Below are positions 1-8,041 of a stretch of DNA of 64,000 bases, piece after piece. The DNA is taken from the NCBI RefSeq assembly GCF_024623065.1, contig NZ_JANJZR010000008.1, positions 1-64,000 of the forward strand, read 5' to 3'. Both the position numbers and the translations under genes were made by a program. The stretch's first letter is position 1. Each line of letters opens with the position of its first letter. The DNA is from Bacteroides acidifaciens. Lineage in GTDB: Bacteria; Bacteroidota; Bacteroidia; Bacteroidales; Bacteroidaceae. The notes under the pieces are model-generated. The model saw only the letters and a list, made by a program, of their open reading frames with translations. It searched no databases and was not told the DNA's origin.

Positions 1-6
1 GTAATA

Positions 7-40
7 ACAAAGCCCCAGCTTGTGAAAGTAGGGGCTTTGT
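7..40. terminator. Perfect 10-bp hairpin, possible bidirectional terminator
   Basis: ACAAAGCCCC (7-16) pairs perfectly with GGGGCTTTGT (31-40) around a 14-base loop. It lies beyond a second hairpin that follows the DUF4293 gene. It may end a gene entering from the left edge or back up the neighbouring terminator. The direction cannot be settled from the window. Confidence 0.5.
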
Positions 41-46
41 GCATAA

Positions 47-82
47 AAAAAGAAGGTGCGCATTTTGACACACCTTCTTTTT
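47..82 (-). terminator. Terminator of the bamD-rpoZ-DUF4293 operon
   Basis: AAAAAGAAGGTG (47-58) and CACCTTCTTTTT (71-82) form a 12-bp stem. Read on the minus strand it ends in a T run and lies 23 bases past the stop codon of the last gene, as expected for an intrinsic terminator. Confidence 0.75.
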
Positions 83-104
83 GTATCAGATATGAATGCT
101 CAAA

Positions 105-548
105 TTATCTCAATCTATCTGCTGCCTTTACCATTACTTCATCCCGTCCGATAGCACGAACAGCCAAAATATTCAGGATAATAGAAACAAGCGGCAGACA
201 CAGCGCCCAACCAATACGGAACATATTCGCGTCATTTTTCAATGCAAAATAAAAAGCAATGAAAGCGATATAATACCCCACCAACAGCAGGCTATTGAAG
301 ATTGTCATACGAATCTGCAACATACGGTTCTTAAACAAGAAGATAGTAGCAGCAGCCACCAAGGTGCTGAACATTAAAATGCCAAACAATCCCCATGTAG
401 ACTGGAAAGCGTCATTTACGCCCATTCCCAAAGCCTTGAAAGGATGCTCTCCCATCGTATCAATAAAGTAGCCCATCGGCAGACACATTGCCGCAATCAG
501 CAATCCTGCAACAATCAGTAAATAAACTGTTTGAATCCGTTGAATCAT
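105..548 (-). CDS. DUF4293 family integral membrane protein
   Basis: Small membrane protein of about 147 residues with four hydrophobic segments, the first starting directly after MIQRIQTVYL. It resembles the DUF4293 family found beside bamD and the omega-like gene in Bacteroidetes; its function is unknown. The open frame extends 18 codons further upstream, but the start at 548 (MIQRIQ) gives a normal N-terminal membrane segment and is preferred. It is the last gene of a three-gene minus-strand operon with bamD and rpoZ and is followed by a terminator. The family call is from recognition; the membrane topology is seen in the sequence. Confidence 0.75.
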   Translation of the reverse strand: MIQRIQTVYLLIVAGLLIAAMCLPMGYFIDTMGEHPFKALGMGVNDAFQSTWGLFGILMFSTLVAAATIFLFKNRMLQIRMTIFNSLLLVGYYIAFIAFYFALKNDANMFRIGWALCLPLVSIILNILAVRAIGRDEVMVKAADRLR

Positions 549-655
549 AATTTTTCTAATAGCAGTTAAGTTAAACAATAATAGCCAAGCAATAAGGAGC
601 AAGGATTAGTATCCCACTTACTACTTGACTATCAATTCTTTCGTCAGAAAATAGA

Positions 656-991
656 TTACTGAAGTTTTTCTTTCTCCTTAGCAGGATTTCTATAATATAT
701 TTTCCCTTCGACGTATTCTTGCGTAGCAATCAAATCCGGTTTCGGCAATTTCTCATAGTAGCGAGAAATTTCGATTTGCTCTCTATTTTCAAATACTTCT
801 TCCATATTATCTGTATAAGAAGCAAACTCAGCCAACTTTTTGGATAAGTCGTTTTTGATTTCCACACTGATCTGATTAGCGCGCTTACCAATAATGGCAA
901 CAGTTTCATAAACATTCCCTGTATCAGAACAGAGTTCCATCATGTCACGGGTTACCGTTGTAGTAGGAGCATTCGTTTTTTTGTAGTCCAT
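656..991 (-). CDS. rpoZ: DNA-directed RNA polymerase omega subunit, Rpb6-like
   Basis: A 111-residue cytoplasmic protein matching the Bacteroidetes omega/Rpb6-type subunit, which helps assemble RNA polymerase by latching the beta-prime subunit. The central segment NVYETVAIIGKRANQI corresponds to the conserved Rpb6/omega core, in which the AIIGKRANQI helix is characteristic. The C-terminal tail is charged and lineage-specific. It begins 14 bases after bamD and precedes the DUF4293 gene, an arrangement I recall as common in Bacteroides. Length and gene order support the call. Confidence 0.8.
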   Translation of the reverse strand: MDYKKTNAPTTTVTRDMMELCSDTGNVYETVAIIGKRANQISVEIKNDLSKKLAEFASYTDNMEEVFENREQIEISRYYEKLPKPDLIATQEYVEGKIYYRNPAKEKEKLQ

Positions 992-1005
992 AAATCTATT
1001 TAAAT

Positions 1006-1809
1006 TTAGTCTTTAATTACTTTCTGTGATTCATTGAATATTTTTTCAGCCTCTTTCAAGTATTTGCTTTCAGGAAATTCATTCTTAAAGGCATAATATT
1101 CATCAATAGTTTCACGATAACGGTCCATCTTTTTGTCTTCCACACTATAAATAGCCATTTCGTGTTTTGCACGCAGAATCAAAATGGAAAGTTCTTCGCG
1201 ATAATCGGTATAAGGATAATCCTTCAGAGCATTCTGAGCAGTGATAACACAAGACTCATAGTTGTTACCCATATAATTACCCAAATTATAATATAATCTG
1301 GCCGAATAAAGCTCTTTCAGCACCAACTTATCCTGCAAAGCAAAAATCATATCCTGTGCTTCCTGCTTCTTTGTGCTGTTCGGGAAATATTCCATGAACA
1401 TCTGCAACTGCTGGATAGCCTGATAAGTACTTGACTGATCCAAGCGTGGCTCCGGCGTATCCAGGAATAATGCCTTACCTGCATGGAAACGCGCCAGTTC
1501 GGTAAAAGTACCACGGGGATATGTATTGAAATAGGTAATAAATGTTTGGGCAGCTGTCTGATAATCTTTCTGATTATAGTAGCTCATTCCCAACATATAC
1601 AAAGACTCTTCCGCCTTGTCCGTACCTTTAAGAATAGTGATTAACTCATTCAACAAAGTAGCCGAACGGTTATATTGTCCTTTCGCAAAATAGTTTTTGG
1701 CGGCTTCGTACTTGTATTCGTAATTGGTGCTTTTCAGCAATTTATTATACTCTCCACATGAAGTAAGAGTAGCTGCTGCAAGCAAAGTTATAATGATATT
1801 TTTCTTCAT
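1006..1809 (-). CDS. bamD: Outer membrane protein assembly factor BamD (lipoprotein)
   Basis: A 267-residue lipoprotein of the BAM complex, which inserts beta-barrel proteins into the outer membrane. The N-terminus MKKNIIITLLAAATLTSCGEY has a signal peptide ending in a lipobox (LTSC), so Cys18 should be lipidated. The rest is alpha-helical TPR-like repeats (for example AAKNYFAKGQYNRSATLLNE and AEESLYMLGMSYYNQKDYQT), the BamD fold. The length is close to other BamD proteins. It is the first gene of the operon with rpoZ and the DUF4293 gene, and a promoter is visible at 1829-1859. Confidence 0.88.
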   Translation of the reverse strand: MKKNIIITLLAAATLTSCGEYNKLLKSTNYEYKYEAAKNYFAKGQYNRSATLLNELITILKGTDKAEESLYMLGMSYYNQKDYQTAAQTFITYFNTYPRGTFTELARFHAGKALFLDTPEPRLDQSSTYQAIQQLQMFMEYFPNSTKKQEAQDMIFALQDKLVLKELYSARLYYNLGNYMGNNYESCVITAQNALKDYPYTDYREELSILILRAKHEMAIYSVEDKKMDRYRETIDEYYAFKNEFPESKYLKEAEKIFNESQKVIKD

Positions 1810-1828
1810 CCTATTTAAAAATAATGCG

Positions 1829-1859
1829 CAAAGTTACTGATTCGCCGGGAATTTAGCAA
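1829..1859 (-). promoter_or_regulatory. Promoter of the bamD operon
   Basis: On the minus strand the sequence has TAACTTTG (1836-1829), matching the Bacteroides -7 box TAnnTTTG, with a TTGC-like -33 element 19 bases upstream. Transcription would start about 10 bases before the bamD start codon. Confidence 0.6.
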
Positions 1860-1924
1860 TTAATCTATGTTTTTTAATACATAAAAGGCGTTAAACATCG
1901 ACAAAAGGGGGAGAAAATGACATC

Positions 1925-2004
1925 GAACCATAAACGATATGCGGTGAATGAACCGCACTATTAACTGAAAGTACAGCCCATCCACCGCATCTTGTTTATG
2001 GTTC
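1925..2004. terminator. Long inverted repeat downstream of the ACT gene
   Basis: GAACCATAAAC (1925-1935) and GTTTATGGTTC (1994-2004) are perfect complements. The adjoining ATGCGGTG and CACCGCAT extend the stem after a small bulge. On the minus strand it lies about 30 bases past the ACT gene stop and is followed by T-rich sequence, so it probably ends the paaK-ACT transcript. Confidence 0.55.
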
Positions 2005-2035
2005 ATTATTACTGTCTACATTTCAACCTTGACAT

Positions 2036-2461
2036 TTACAGTTTATACAGGTCGCTCGCTGCCAGCAAATCGACCTTCTTTTCTTTCAACACTTCAATAC
2101 ATTTATCCAGATTGCTGGGACGAATCACCACATTAGCGATATTGTTATTGGCAAACGAATACATATATTCGATAAATACCCCTTCGTCCGACAAGAATGC
2201 CAGCACCTTAGCCAAAGCCCCCGGCACGTTCGGACAGCTAATGCCGACCACATCAGTCACATTCACCGCAAAATGTTTATCTTTCAAAGCTTTATATGCT
2301 CTTTCCGGGTCGGATACTATTCCACGCAAAATGCCAAAATCTGCATTTTCAGCGATGCACAAGGCTGAAAGATTGACATTCTCTTTCGCCAGCACTTCAG
2401 TCACTTCCGTCAAACGGCCTGACTTGTTTTCCAAAAAGATAGAAAGTTGTTTTGCTACCAT
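2036..2461 (-). CDS. Tandem ACT-domain amino-acid-binding protein
   Basis: A 141-residue protein made of two ACT domains, roughly residues 3-70 and 72-138. The first starts KQLSIFLENKSGRLTEV, with the ligand-binding turn ENKSGRL; the second carries the matching turn CPNVPGALAKV. ACT pairs bind small ligands, usually amino acids, and here no catalytic domain is attached. The gene follows a phenylacetate-CoA ligase gene by 32 bases on the same strand. That pairing is common in gut Bacteroidetes and suggests a sensor for aromatic amino acids or their breakdown products, which is inference. Confidence 0.85.
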   Translation of the reverse strand: MVAKQLSIFLENKSGRLTEVTEVLAKENVNLSALCIAENADFGILRGIVSDPERAYKALKDKHFAVNVTDVVGISCPNVPGALAKVLAFLSDEGVFIEYMYSFANNNIANVVIRPSNLDKCIEVLKEKKVDLLAASDLYKL

Positions 2462-2493
2462 GCTCGTAAAGTATTATATTGTAAGTTGAGGTA

Positions 2494-3792
2494 TTATATT
2501 TTTCTGTTATCAATCACTCGTCTCGCTTTGCCTACACTACGCTCAATGCTGCGCGGCTCCACCAGTTTCACGTTAACCCCCAATCCGATTACACTTTGCA
2601 GACGTCCTGCCAGTTTTTTCTTCAAGGCCAGCATTTTGTTAATCTCGTCCGAATAGAATTCAGAGCGTACTTCTACCTGAAGCTCCATCGTATCGGTATT
2701 GTTTTCACGACCTACTATCAACAGGTAGTGAGGTTCAAATTCCGCCATTTCGAGAATAACGGACTCGATTTGCGTCGGGAACACGTTTACACCACGGATA
2801 ATCAGCATATCGTCACTACGTCCCAGAATGCGGTCCATGCGCACCAGCGTACGTCCACAAGAACATTTTTCGTAATGCAAAGCAGTCAAGTCGCGCGTAC
2901 GATAACGAAGCAACGGCATACCCTCCTTAGTCAGATGGGTAAATACCAATTCGCCTGTTTGTCCGGATTCCACCGGTTGCAAAGTATTCGGATCAATAAT
3001 TTCGGGGAAGTAATGGTCTTCATTCAAATGCGTACCATGCTGGCATTCACACTCATACCCCACACCCGGCCCGGCTATTTCACTCAAACCATAAATATCA
3101 TAAGCCTTGATGCCCAGCTTTTCCTCAATCTCATGACGCATATTTTCAGTCCAAGGTTCCGCACCGAAAGCCCCCATCTTCAGTTTAAATTCTTCGCGCG
3201 GCAAGCCGGAATCTTTGATAGCATCCGCCAGATAAAGTGCATAAGAAGGCGTGCTACAAAGTACTGTCGAGCCAAAATCATGCATCAAAGTAATCTGTTT
3301 CTCCGTGTTACCACTCGACATCGGAATAACGGAAGCCCCAATATTTTCAGCTCCGGCATGCGCACCCAGCCCACCTGTGAAAAGCCCGTATCCATAAGAA
3401 ACCTGGAATATGTCAGAGCGGCTTGCCCCATAGGCAGTAAAAGCCCGTGAGATACATTCCGCCCACGAAGACAAGTCCTTACGGGTATACCCAACCACTG
3501 TCGGCTTTCCGGTAGTACCGGAAGATGCATGGATACGTACAATCTGGCTCATCGGCACGGCACAAAGTCCGAACGGATAATTATCTCTTAAATCATGTTT
3601 CGTGGTAAACGGCAGTTTTACAATATCATCAATACTATTGATATCGTCGGGAGTAATCCCCATTTCCTGCATCTTCTTCCGATAGAAGGGCGTGTTGTGA
3701 TAAACGTAATCTACAATTTTCCTGAGTCGTATGCTTTGAATCTTGCGAAGACTTTCGCGGTCCATACACTCAATGCTCTCATTCCAAATCAT
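2494..3792 (-). CDS. paaK: Phenylacetate-CoA ligase
   Basis: A 432-residue adenylate-forming enzyme that activates phenylacetate or related aryl acids to CoA thioesters in the cytoplasm. The phosphate-binding loop HASSGTTGKPTVVGYT lies near residue 90, and YGLSEIAGPGVG is the acyl-adenylate motif. The C-terminal subdomain contains the conserved DMLIIRGVNVFPTQIE segment that swings over the active site. The length is typical of the family. It forms an operon with the downstream ACT gene. In anaerobic gut Bacteroidetes such ligases are thought to act on aryl acids from aromatic amino-acid fermentation, in either direction. Confidence 0.9.
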   Translation of the reverse strand: MIWNESIECMDRESLRKIQSIRLRKIVDYVYHNTPFYRKKMQEMGITPDDINSIDDIVKLPFTTKHDLRDNYPFGLCAVPMSQIVRIHASSGTTGKPTVVGYTRKDLSSWAECISRAFTAYGASRSDIFQVSYGYGLFTGGLGAHAGAENIGASVIPMSSGNTEKQITLMHDFGSTVLCSTPSYALYLADAIKDSGLPREEFKLKMGAFGAEPWTENMRHEIEEKLGIKAYDIYGLSEIAGPGVGYECECQHGTHLNEDHYFPEIIDPNTLQPVESGQTGELVFTHLTKEGMPLLRYRTRDLTALHYEKCSCGRTLVRMDRILGRSDDMLIIRGVNVFPTQIESVILEMAEFEPHYLLIVGRENNTDTMELQVEVRSEFYSDEINKMLALKKKLAGRLQSVIGLGVNVKLVEPRSIERSVGKARRVIDNRKI

Positions 3793-3926
3793 GTGTTTCC
3801 GGTATTACTAGTTGTATGAATCTGTTGTTTGATATTAATATGTTGCAAAGTAAAGGATTTATTTGAAAAAATGATTTGTAATCTCAATTATTTTACCGAA
3901 TATTGCTCCACTTTTTAGGATTAACT

Positions 3927-5960
3927 ATGAATTTTGAACTAACATCAGCTTACAAGCCTACGGGAGACCAACCGGAAGCTATCGCACAACTGACAGAGGG
4001 AATTCTTCAGGGAGTTCCCGCACAGACTTTATTGGGAGTCACCGGTTCGGGAAAAACATTTACCATCGCCAACGTAATTGCCAATATCAACAAACCGACG
4101 TTGATTTTGAGTCATAACAAAACGCTGGCTGCCCAGCTATATGGCGAATTTAAAGGATTCTTCCCCAACAATGCGGTAGAGTATTACGTTTCTTATTATG
4201 ATTATTACCAGCCGGAAGCCTATTTGCCAAGCAGTGATACATATATAGAAAAAGACTTGATGATTAATGACGAAATCGACAAACTTCGTCTTGCCGCCAC
4301 TTCCGCCCTACTCTCCGGAAGAAAAGATGTGGTAGTGGTTTCTTCCGTTTCCTGTATTTATGGTATGGGAAACCCTTCGGATTTCTATAAGAATGTGATT
4401 GATATAGAACGGGGCCGTATGATGGACCGCAACGTATTTCTTCGCCGTCTGGTGGACAGCCTGTATGTGCGTAACGATATCGACCTCAACCGTGGCAATT
4501 TCCGCGTGAAAGGTGATACTGTGGATATTTATCTGGCTTACACGGACAATCTGCTTCGCGTCACCTTCTGGGGAGATGAAATTGATGGCATAGAAGAGGT
4601 CGATCCCATAACAGGTGTCACCGTCGCTCCATTCGATGCTTATAAGATTTATCCGGCCAATTTGTTTATGACCACCAAGGAAGCCACTCTCCGCGCCATT
4701 CACGAAATAGAGGATGATTTGACCAAACAAGTGGCTTTCTTTGAATCTATAGGCAAGGAATATGAAGCAAAACGACTCTATGAGCGGGTCACTTACGATA
4801 TGGAAATGATTCGGGAACTCGGCCATTGTTCCGGCATTGAAAATTATTCCCGCTATTTCGACGGTCGTGCAGCCGGCACCCGCCCCTACTGCCTGCTCGA
4901 CTTCTTCCCTGAGGATTTTCTCATCGTTATTGATGAAAGTCATGTAAGCGTACCGCAAATCCGCGCCATGTACGGGGGAGACCGTGCACGTAAAGTGAAT
5001 CTTGTGGAATACGGGTTCCGCCTGCCTGCCGCTATGGATAACCGTCCGCTGAAATTTGAAGAGTTTCAGGAGATGGCCAAACAAGTGGTTTACGTCAGTG
5101 CAACACCGGCTGATTATGAATTAATTCAATCCGAAGGTATTGTTGTGGAACAGGTAATCCGTCCTACCGGTTTATTAGACCCGATTATTGAAGTTCGTCC
5201 GAGCCTAAATCAGATTGACGACTTGATGGAAGAAATTCAACTGCGGATAGAAAGGGAAGAACGTGTACTTGTCACTACGCTGACCAAACGAATGGCGGAA
5301 GAATTGACGGAATACCTTCTTAATAATAACGTAAGGTGTAATTATATCCATAGTGATGTCGATACGCTCGAACGTGTCAAAATCATGGATGATCTCCGGC
5401 AAGGAATTTACGATGTACTAATCGGAGTGAATCTGCTTCGTGAAGGGTTGGACCTTCCCGAAGTATCTCTTGTAGCTATCCTCGACGCAGACAAAGAAGG
5501 ATTCCTTCGCTCCCACCGTTCTTTGACACAGACCGCGGGACGCGCCGCGCGTAATGTGAATGGAAAAGTTATCATGTATGCCGACAAAATGACGGATAGC
5601 ATGAAGTTGACCATTGACGAGACTAACCGCCGTCGTGAAAAACAACTGGCATATAATGAAGCAAACGGGATTACTCCACAGCAAATCAAGAAGGCTAGAA
5701 ATCTGACCTTATTCGGCAATGTAAACTCCGAAGCAAATGAATTATTGAAGGATAAGCATGCTTATATCGAACCTGCCACGCCAAATATCGCGGCCGATCC
5801 GGTAATACAGTATATGAGCAAACCGCAAATGGAAAAGAGCATCGAGCGTACCCGCAAACTTATGCAGGAAGCCGCCAAGAAATTGGAATTCATTGAAGCT
5901 GCCCAATATCGTGACGAATTACTGAAACTGGAAGATTTAATGAAAGAAAAATGGGGATAA
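3927..5960 (+). CDS. uvrB: Excinuclease ABC subunit B
   Basis: UvrB, the damage-verification helicase of nucleotide excision repair, acting with UvrA and UvrC. From the chosen start (MNFELTSAYKPTGDQP) it is 677 residues, the normal size; an earlier in-frame ATG at 3903 would add eight residues unlike the family. Visible are Walker A GVTGSGKT (37-44), the beta-hairpin region YYDYYQPEAYLP, the Walker B-like VIDESH, helicase motifs including GVNLLREGLDLPEV and TAGRAARN, and a C-terminal UVR motif for UvrC binding. It stands alone on the plus strand and is followed by a hairpin. Confidence 0.96.
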   Translation: MNFELTSAYKPTGDQPEAIAQLTEGILQGVPAQTLLGVTGSGKTFTIANVIANINKPTLILSHNKTLAAQLYGEFKGFFPNNAVEYYVSYYDYYQPEAYLPSSDTYIEKDLMINDEIDKLRLAATSALLSGRKDVVVVSSVSCIYGMGNPSDFYKNVIDIERGRMMDRNVFLRRLVDSLYVRNDIDLNRGNFRVKGDTVDIYLAYTDNLLRVTFWGDEIDGIEEVDPITGVTVAPFDAYKIYPANLFMTTKEATLRAIHEIEDDLTKQVAFFESIGKEYEAKRLYERVTYDMEMIRELGHCSGIENYSRYFDGRAAGTRPYCLLDFFPEDFLIVIDESHVSVPQIRAMYGGDRARKVNLVEYGFRLPAAMDNRPLKFEEFQEMAKQVVYVSATPADYELIQSEGIVVEQVIRPTGLLDPIIEVRPSLNQIDDLMEEIQLRIEREERVLVTTLTKRMAEELTEYLLNNNVRCNYIHSDVDTLERVKIMDDLRQGIYDVLIGVNLLREGLDLPEVSLVAILDADKEGFLRSHRSLTQTAGRAARNVNGKVIMYADKMTDSMKLTIDETNRRREKQLAYNEANGITPQQIKKARNLTLFGNVNSEANELLKDKHAYIEPATPNIAADPVIQYMSKPQMEKSIERTRKLMQEAAKKLEFIEAAQYRDELLKLEDLMKEKWG

Positions 5961-5968
5961 GCTTTTTC

Positions 5969-5998
5969 ATTCTCCATCTACTACGGAAGATGGAGAAT
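5969..5998 (+). terminator. Hairpin after uvrB
   Basis: ATTCTCCATCT (5969-5979) pairs perfectly with AGATGGAGAAT (5988-5998), eight bases after the uvrB stop. The following CTTAACAAATC has no strong T run, so it may be a weak terminator or an mRNA 3' end stabiliser. Confidence 0.55.
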
Positions 5999-6069
5999 CT
6001 TAACAAATCTATAATACAGGAATCAAACATTTAACTAGTGTTATAAAAACACGAATCATTCACTGATAA

Positions 6070-6170
6070 TTTGCAAATATCACGAAAGTCCGTATCTTTG
6101 CACTGTGTTTTTCATAGTATTAGATTTAAGGTTAACAAAGGTTGGAGCAAGGCGTTGCTCCTTTTTTTAT
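6070..6170 (+). ncRNA. Repeat copy 1: promoter plus short terminated leader, putative small RNA
   Basis: TTTG (6070-6073), 19 bases, then TATCTTTG (6093-6100) form a full Bacteroides promoter. The predicted transcript starts near 6107 and runs about 60 bases into the hairpin GGAGCAA-GGCG-TTGCTCC (6144-6161), followed by seven T residues. The 67 bases at 6104-6170 are identical to 7253-7319. No gene lies downstream in the same direction, so this copy looks like a stand-alone short RNA rather than a leader. Confidence 0.55.
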
Positions 6171-6211
6171 GCCCGTACTTATCCTGTCTTTCTTATTCCG
6201 CCCCCCAAAAA

Positions 6212-6285
6212 CAGTGACGCTATCCGGGTGGGATACCGTCACTATCATAGCCACATACCGTCACTATGCCGACCGGATAGTGACG
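6212..6285. repeat. Cluster of CCGTCACTAT direct and inverted repeats
   Basis: ACCGTCACTAT occurs at 6235-6245 and 6257-6267. Its complement appears in CCGGATAGTGACG (6273-6285), and a related inverted copy lies in CAGTGACGCTATCCGG (6212-6227). The outermost pair can form a hairpin with GC-rich ends. Confidence 0.6.
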
Positions 6286-6364
6286 CCATTTTTATCCACT
6301 ATTTTCCAATACGAAAGTTTACTTATTTACGACCGTCGCACGCATCAAAATCTGCCAACATTCC

Positions 6365-7069
6365 TCAAAGCGCTTTCTCTATCGCAGCTTTAATCAACGG
6401 TTCCATAATATCATATCCTTCACCTGTCGGATGAACTCCATCTTTTGTATATTGAGGATTCAAAGCTTGATTATCACCGGCCACCATTGCCTTATAATAA
6501 TTTACGAACGGAATTTTATTAGCCTTAGCATAAGCCTCTATACGGGCATTCAAGGCTTGAATCTTCTGTGGAGCATCTTTTATTTCCATTCTCCATCCAA
6601 AAGCCGCAGCAGGAAGTACGGAAGTCAATATCACCTTTATCTTATTTGCCTTAGCCAGTTCGACCATAGAAACGATATTGCCAAAAGTATAATCTTCATT
6701 ATAAGGATTCGTATTTTCCGCCACATCATTGGTTCCGGCATTAATGACTACCAAAGCTGGAGAAAGATTTATCACATCTTCACGGAAGCGCAGCAAGAAC
6801 TGATAGGAAGTCTGCCCACTAATACCACGACCGATATATCCGTTCGTCTTAAAAAACTCCGGATGAGTCCGCACCCACCCCTCGGTAATAGAGTTTCCCA
6901 TAAACACAACCCTTTTCTCTTTTTTTGCCGGTGTGGGCAACGCTACATTTTCTTTTGCATAGCGAGCCAAGTTTGCAAAATCTTTTTTCTGAGCAAAAGT
7001 CTCTCCTATTGAGAAACTCAAACAAATAACAACCAATAATGCCCACTGGCCTATCCTTTTTCCTTTCAT
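6365..7069 (-). CDS. Secreted SGNH/GDSL-family hydrolase
   Basis: A periplasmic or surface esterase/lipase-like hydrolase of about 234 residues. The start at 7069 (MKGKRIGQWALLVVICLSF) gives a clean signal peptide ending near TFAQ; the longer frame to 7144 would bury it. Family blocks are all present: block I FMGNSITEGW with the nucleophile Ser, block II with GRGISGQTS, block III GTNDV, and block V DGVHPTGEGY with the Asp-His pair. This subfamily in Bacteroides includes carbohydrate deacetylases and acyl-hexosamine hydrolases; the substrate cannot be told here. A possible -7 box TATCTTTG lies at 7116-7109. Confidence 0.85.
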   Translation of the reverse strand: MKGKRIGQWALLVVICLSFSIGETFAQKKDFANLARYAKENVALPTPAKKEKRVVFMGNSITEGWVRTHPEFFKTNGYIGRGISGQTSYQFLLRFREDVINLSPALVVINAGTNDVAENTNPYNEDYTFGNIVSMVELAKANKIKVILTSVLPAAAFGWRMEIKDAPQKIQALNARIEAYAKANKIPFVNYYKAMVAGDNQALNPQYTKDGVHPTGEGYDIMEPLIKAAIEKAL

Positions 7070-7218
7070 CTTTATATTTTTAAGTATTAGTGAAATATTA
7101 ATCACACGCAAAGATAAAGAATTCTCATATATCTTGTTACTCAATCAGCAAATAAGCGTTAACATCAAACCCAAGTTTCTTAATCTATGTTATATAACAT
7201 ATTGTTTTTCTTGGATTA

Positions 7219-7319
7219 TTTGCTATTGTCGCAAAAGTCCGTACCTTTGCAATGTGTTTTTCATAGTATTAGATTTAAGGTTAACAAAGGTTGGAGCAAG
7301 GCGTTGCTCCTTTTTTTAT
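7219..7319 (+). ncRNA. Repeat copy 2: promoter plus short terminated leader
   Basis: TTTG (7219-7222), 19 bases, then TACCTTTG (7242-7249), followed by the 67 bases identical to the first copy (7253-7319), including the GGAGCAA/TTGCTCC hairpin and T7. Here a gene (AlaX-like) follows 112 bases later, but that gene also has its own promoter downstream of the hairpin. The element could be an attenuator or an independent short RNA. Confidence 0.55.
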
Positions 7320-7328
7320 ATCCATACG

Positions 7329-7359
7329 TTTGGAATCCTAAAAAAGAATGGTACTTTTG
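7329..7359 (+). promoter_or_regulatory. Promoter of the AlaX-like gene
   Basis: TTTG (7329-7332), exactly 19 bases, then TACTTTTG (7352-7359) match the Bacteroides promoter consensus. The start point would be near 7366, giving a 5' untranslated region of about 65 bases. Confidence 0.65.
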
Positions 7360-7431
7360 CCCCAAAAAACCAAAAAACAACAGCCCCATTTCTTAGGAGA
7401 AAAAATTATAATTGGAAAATAAGAATAATTT

Positions 7432-7899
7432 ATGGAACAACAGCCTCAACTCAACGACCACAACAAACAGGAGTACCCGCCCATGCATACAGCGGAGCAT
7501 TTATTAAATGCCACTATGGTAAAAACTTTCGGTTGCCCACGCTCTCGCAATGCCCACATAGAAAGAAAAAAAAGTAAATGTGACTATATTCTTTCCTCTT
7601 GTCCGACAGCAGAGCAGATACAATCTATTGAAAATAAAGTGAACGAAGTCATCAGTCAGAATCTGCCGGTGACTATTGAGTTTATGACACACGAACAGGC
7701 TAAAGCCATTGTAGACTTGAGTAAACTACCTGCCGATGCCAGCGAAACACTTCGCATCATTCGCATTGGAGATTATGATGCCTGTGCCTGCATCGGTTCG
7801 CATGTATCGAATACTTCAGAAGTAGGAAATTTCAAAATCATCAGCTATGATTATGACGAAGAACGACAAACGTTGCGATTAAGATTCAAGCTCCTCTGA
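7432..7899 (+). CDS. AlaX-like aminoacyl-tRNA editing (SAD) domain protein
   Basis: A 155-residue free-standing protein resembling the second additional domain of alanyl- and threonyl-tRNA synthetases, which hydrolyses mischarged tRNA. The zinc-binding HxxxH motif is HTAEH (residues 19-23). The second metal site appears as the Cys/His set in CACIGSHVSNTSEVG, matching the C-x-G-x-H signature. No synthetase catalytic domain is present, so it would act in trans, probably on Ser- or Gly-mischarged tRNA-Ala, although specificity cannot be read from sequence alone. It is monocistronic on the plus strand and ends at a shared hairpin facing manC. Confidence 0.8.
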   Translation: MEQQPQLNDHNKQEYPPMHTAEHLLNATMVKTFGCPRSRNAHIERKKSKCDYILSSCPTAEQIQSIENKVNEVISQNLPVTIEFMTHEQAKAIVDLSKLPADASETLRIIRIGDYDACACIGSHVSNTSEVGNFKIISYDYDEERQTLRLRFKLL

Positions 7900-7975
7900 G
7901 CCCAATAGTCCTTACCCATTTGCCATCTCTGCCCTTTCATAGAGTCCGGCCATAAAAAGAAAAACGAAATAAACG

Positions 7976-8024
7976 GAAAAATGGAATAAACCAATATGAC
8001 AAAACTTGGTTTACTCCATTTTCC
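7976..8024. terminator. Shared terminator between convergent AlaX-like gene and manC
   Basis: GAAAAATGGAATAAACCAA (7976-7994) pairs with TTGGTTTACTCCATTTTCC (8006-8024) with little mismatch. It sits between two convergent genes and is A/T flanked on both sides, so it can work in both directions. Confidence 0.65.
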
Positions 8025-8041
8025 AAAAAAATATCCCCCAA

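Larger units (their letters stand above)
5961..6364. other. Intergenic region between uvrB and the SGNH hydrolase
   Basis: About 400 bases without a protein gene. It holds the uvrB hairpin, a promoter-leader-terminator repeat (6070-6170) and a cluster of direct and inverted copies of CCGTCACTAT at 6212-6285. No gene on the plus strand follows the repeat before the convergent hydrolase gene. Confidence 0.7.

Noticed and set aside
4308..5084. 258-codon open frame on the minus strand inside uvrB
   Set aside because: It lies wholly antisense to a strongly supported gene and shows no recognisable domain.
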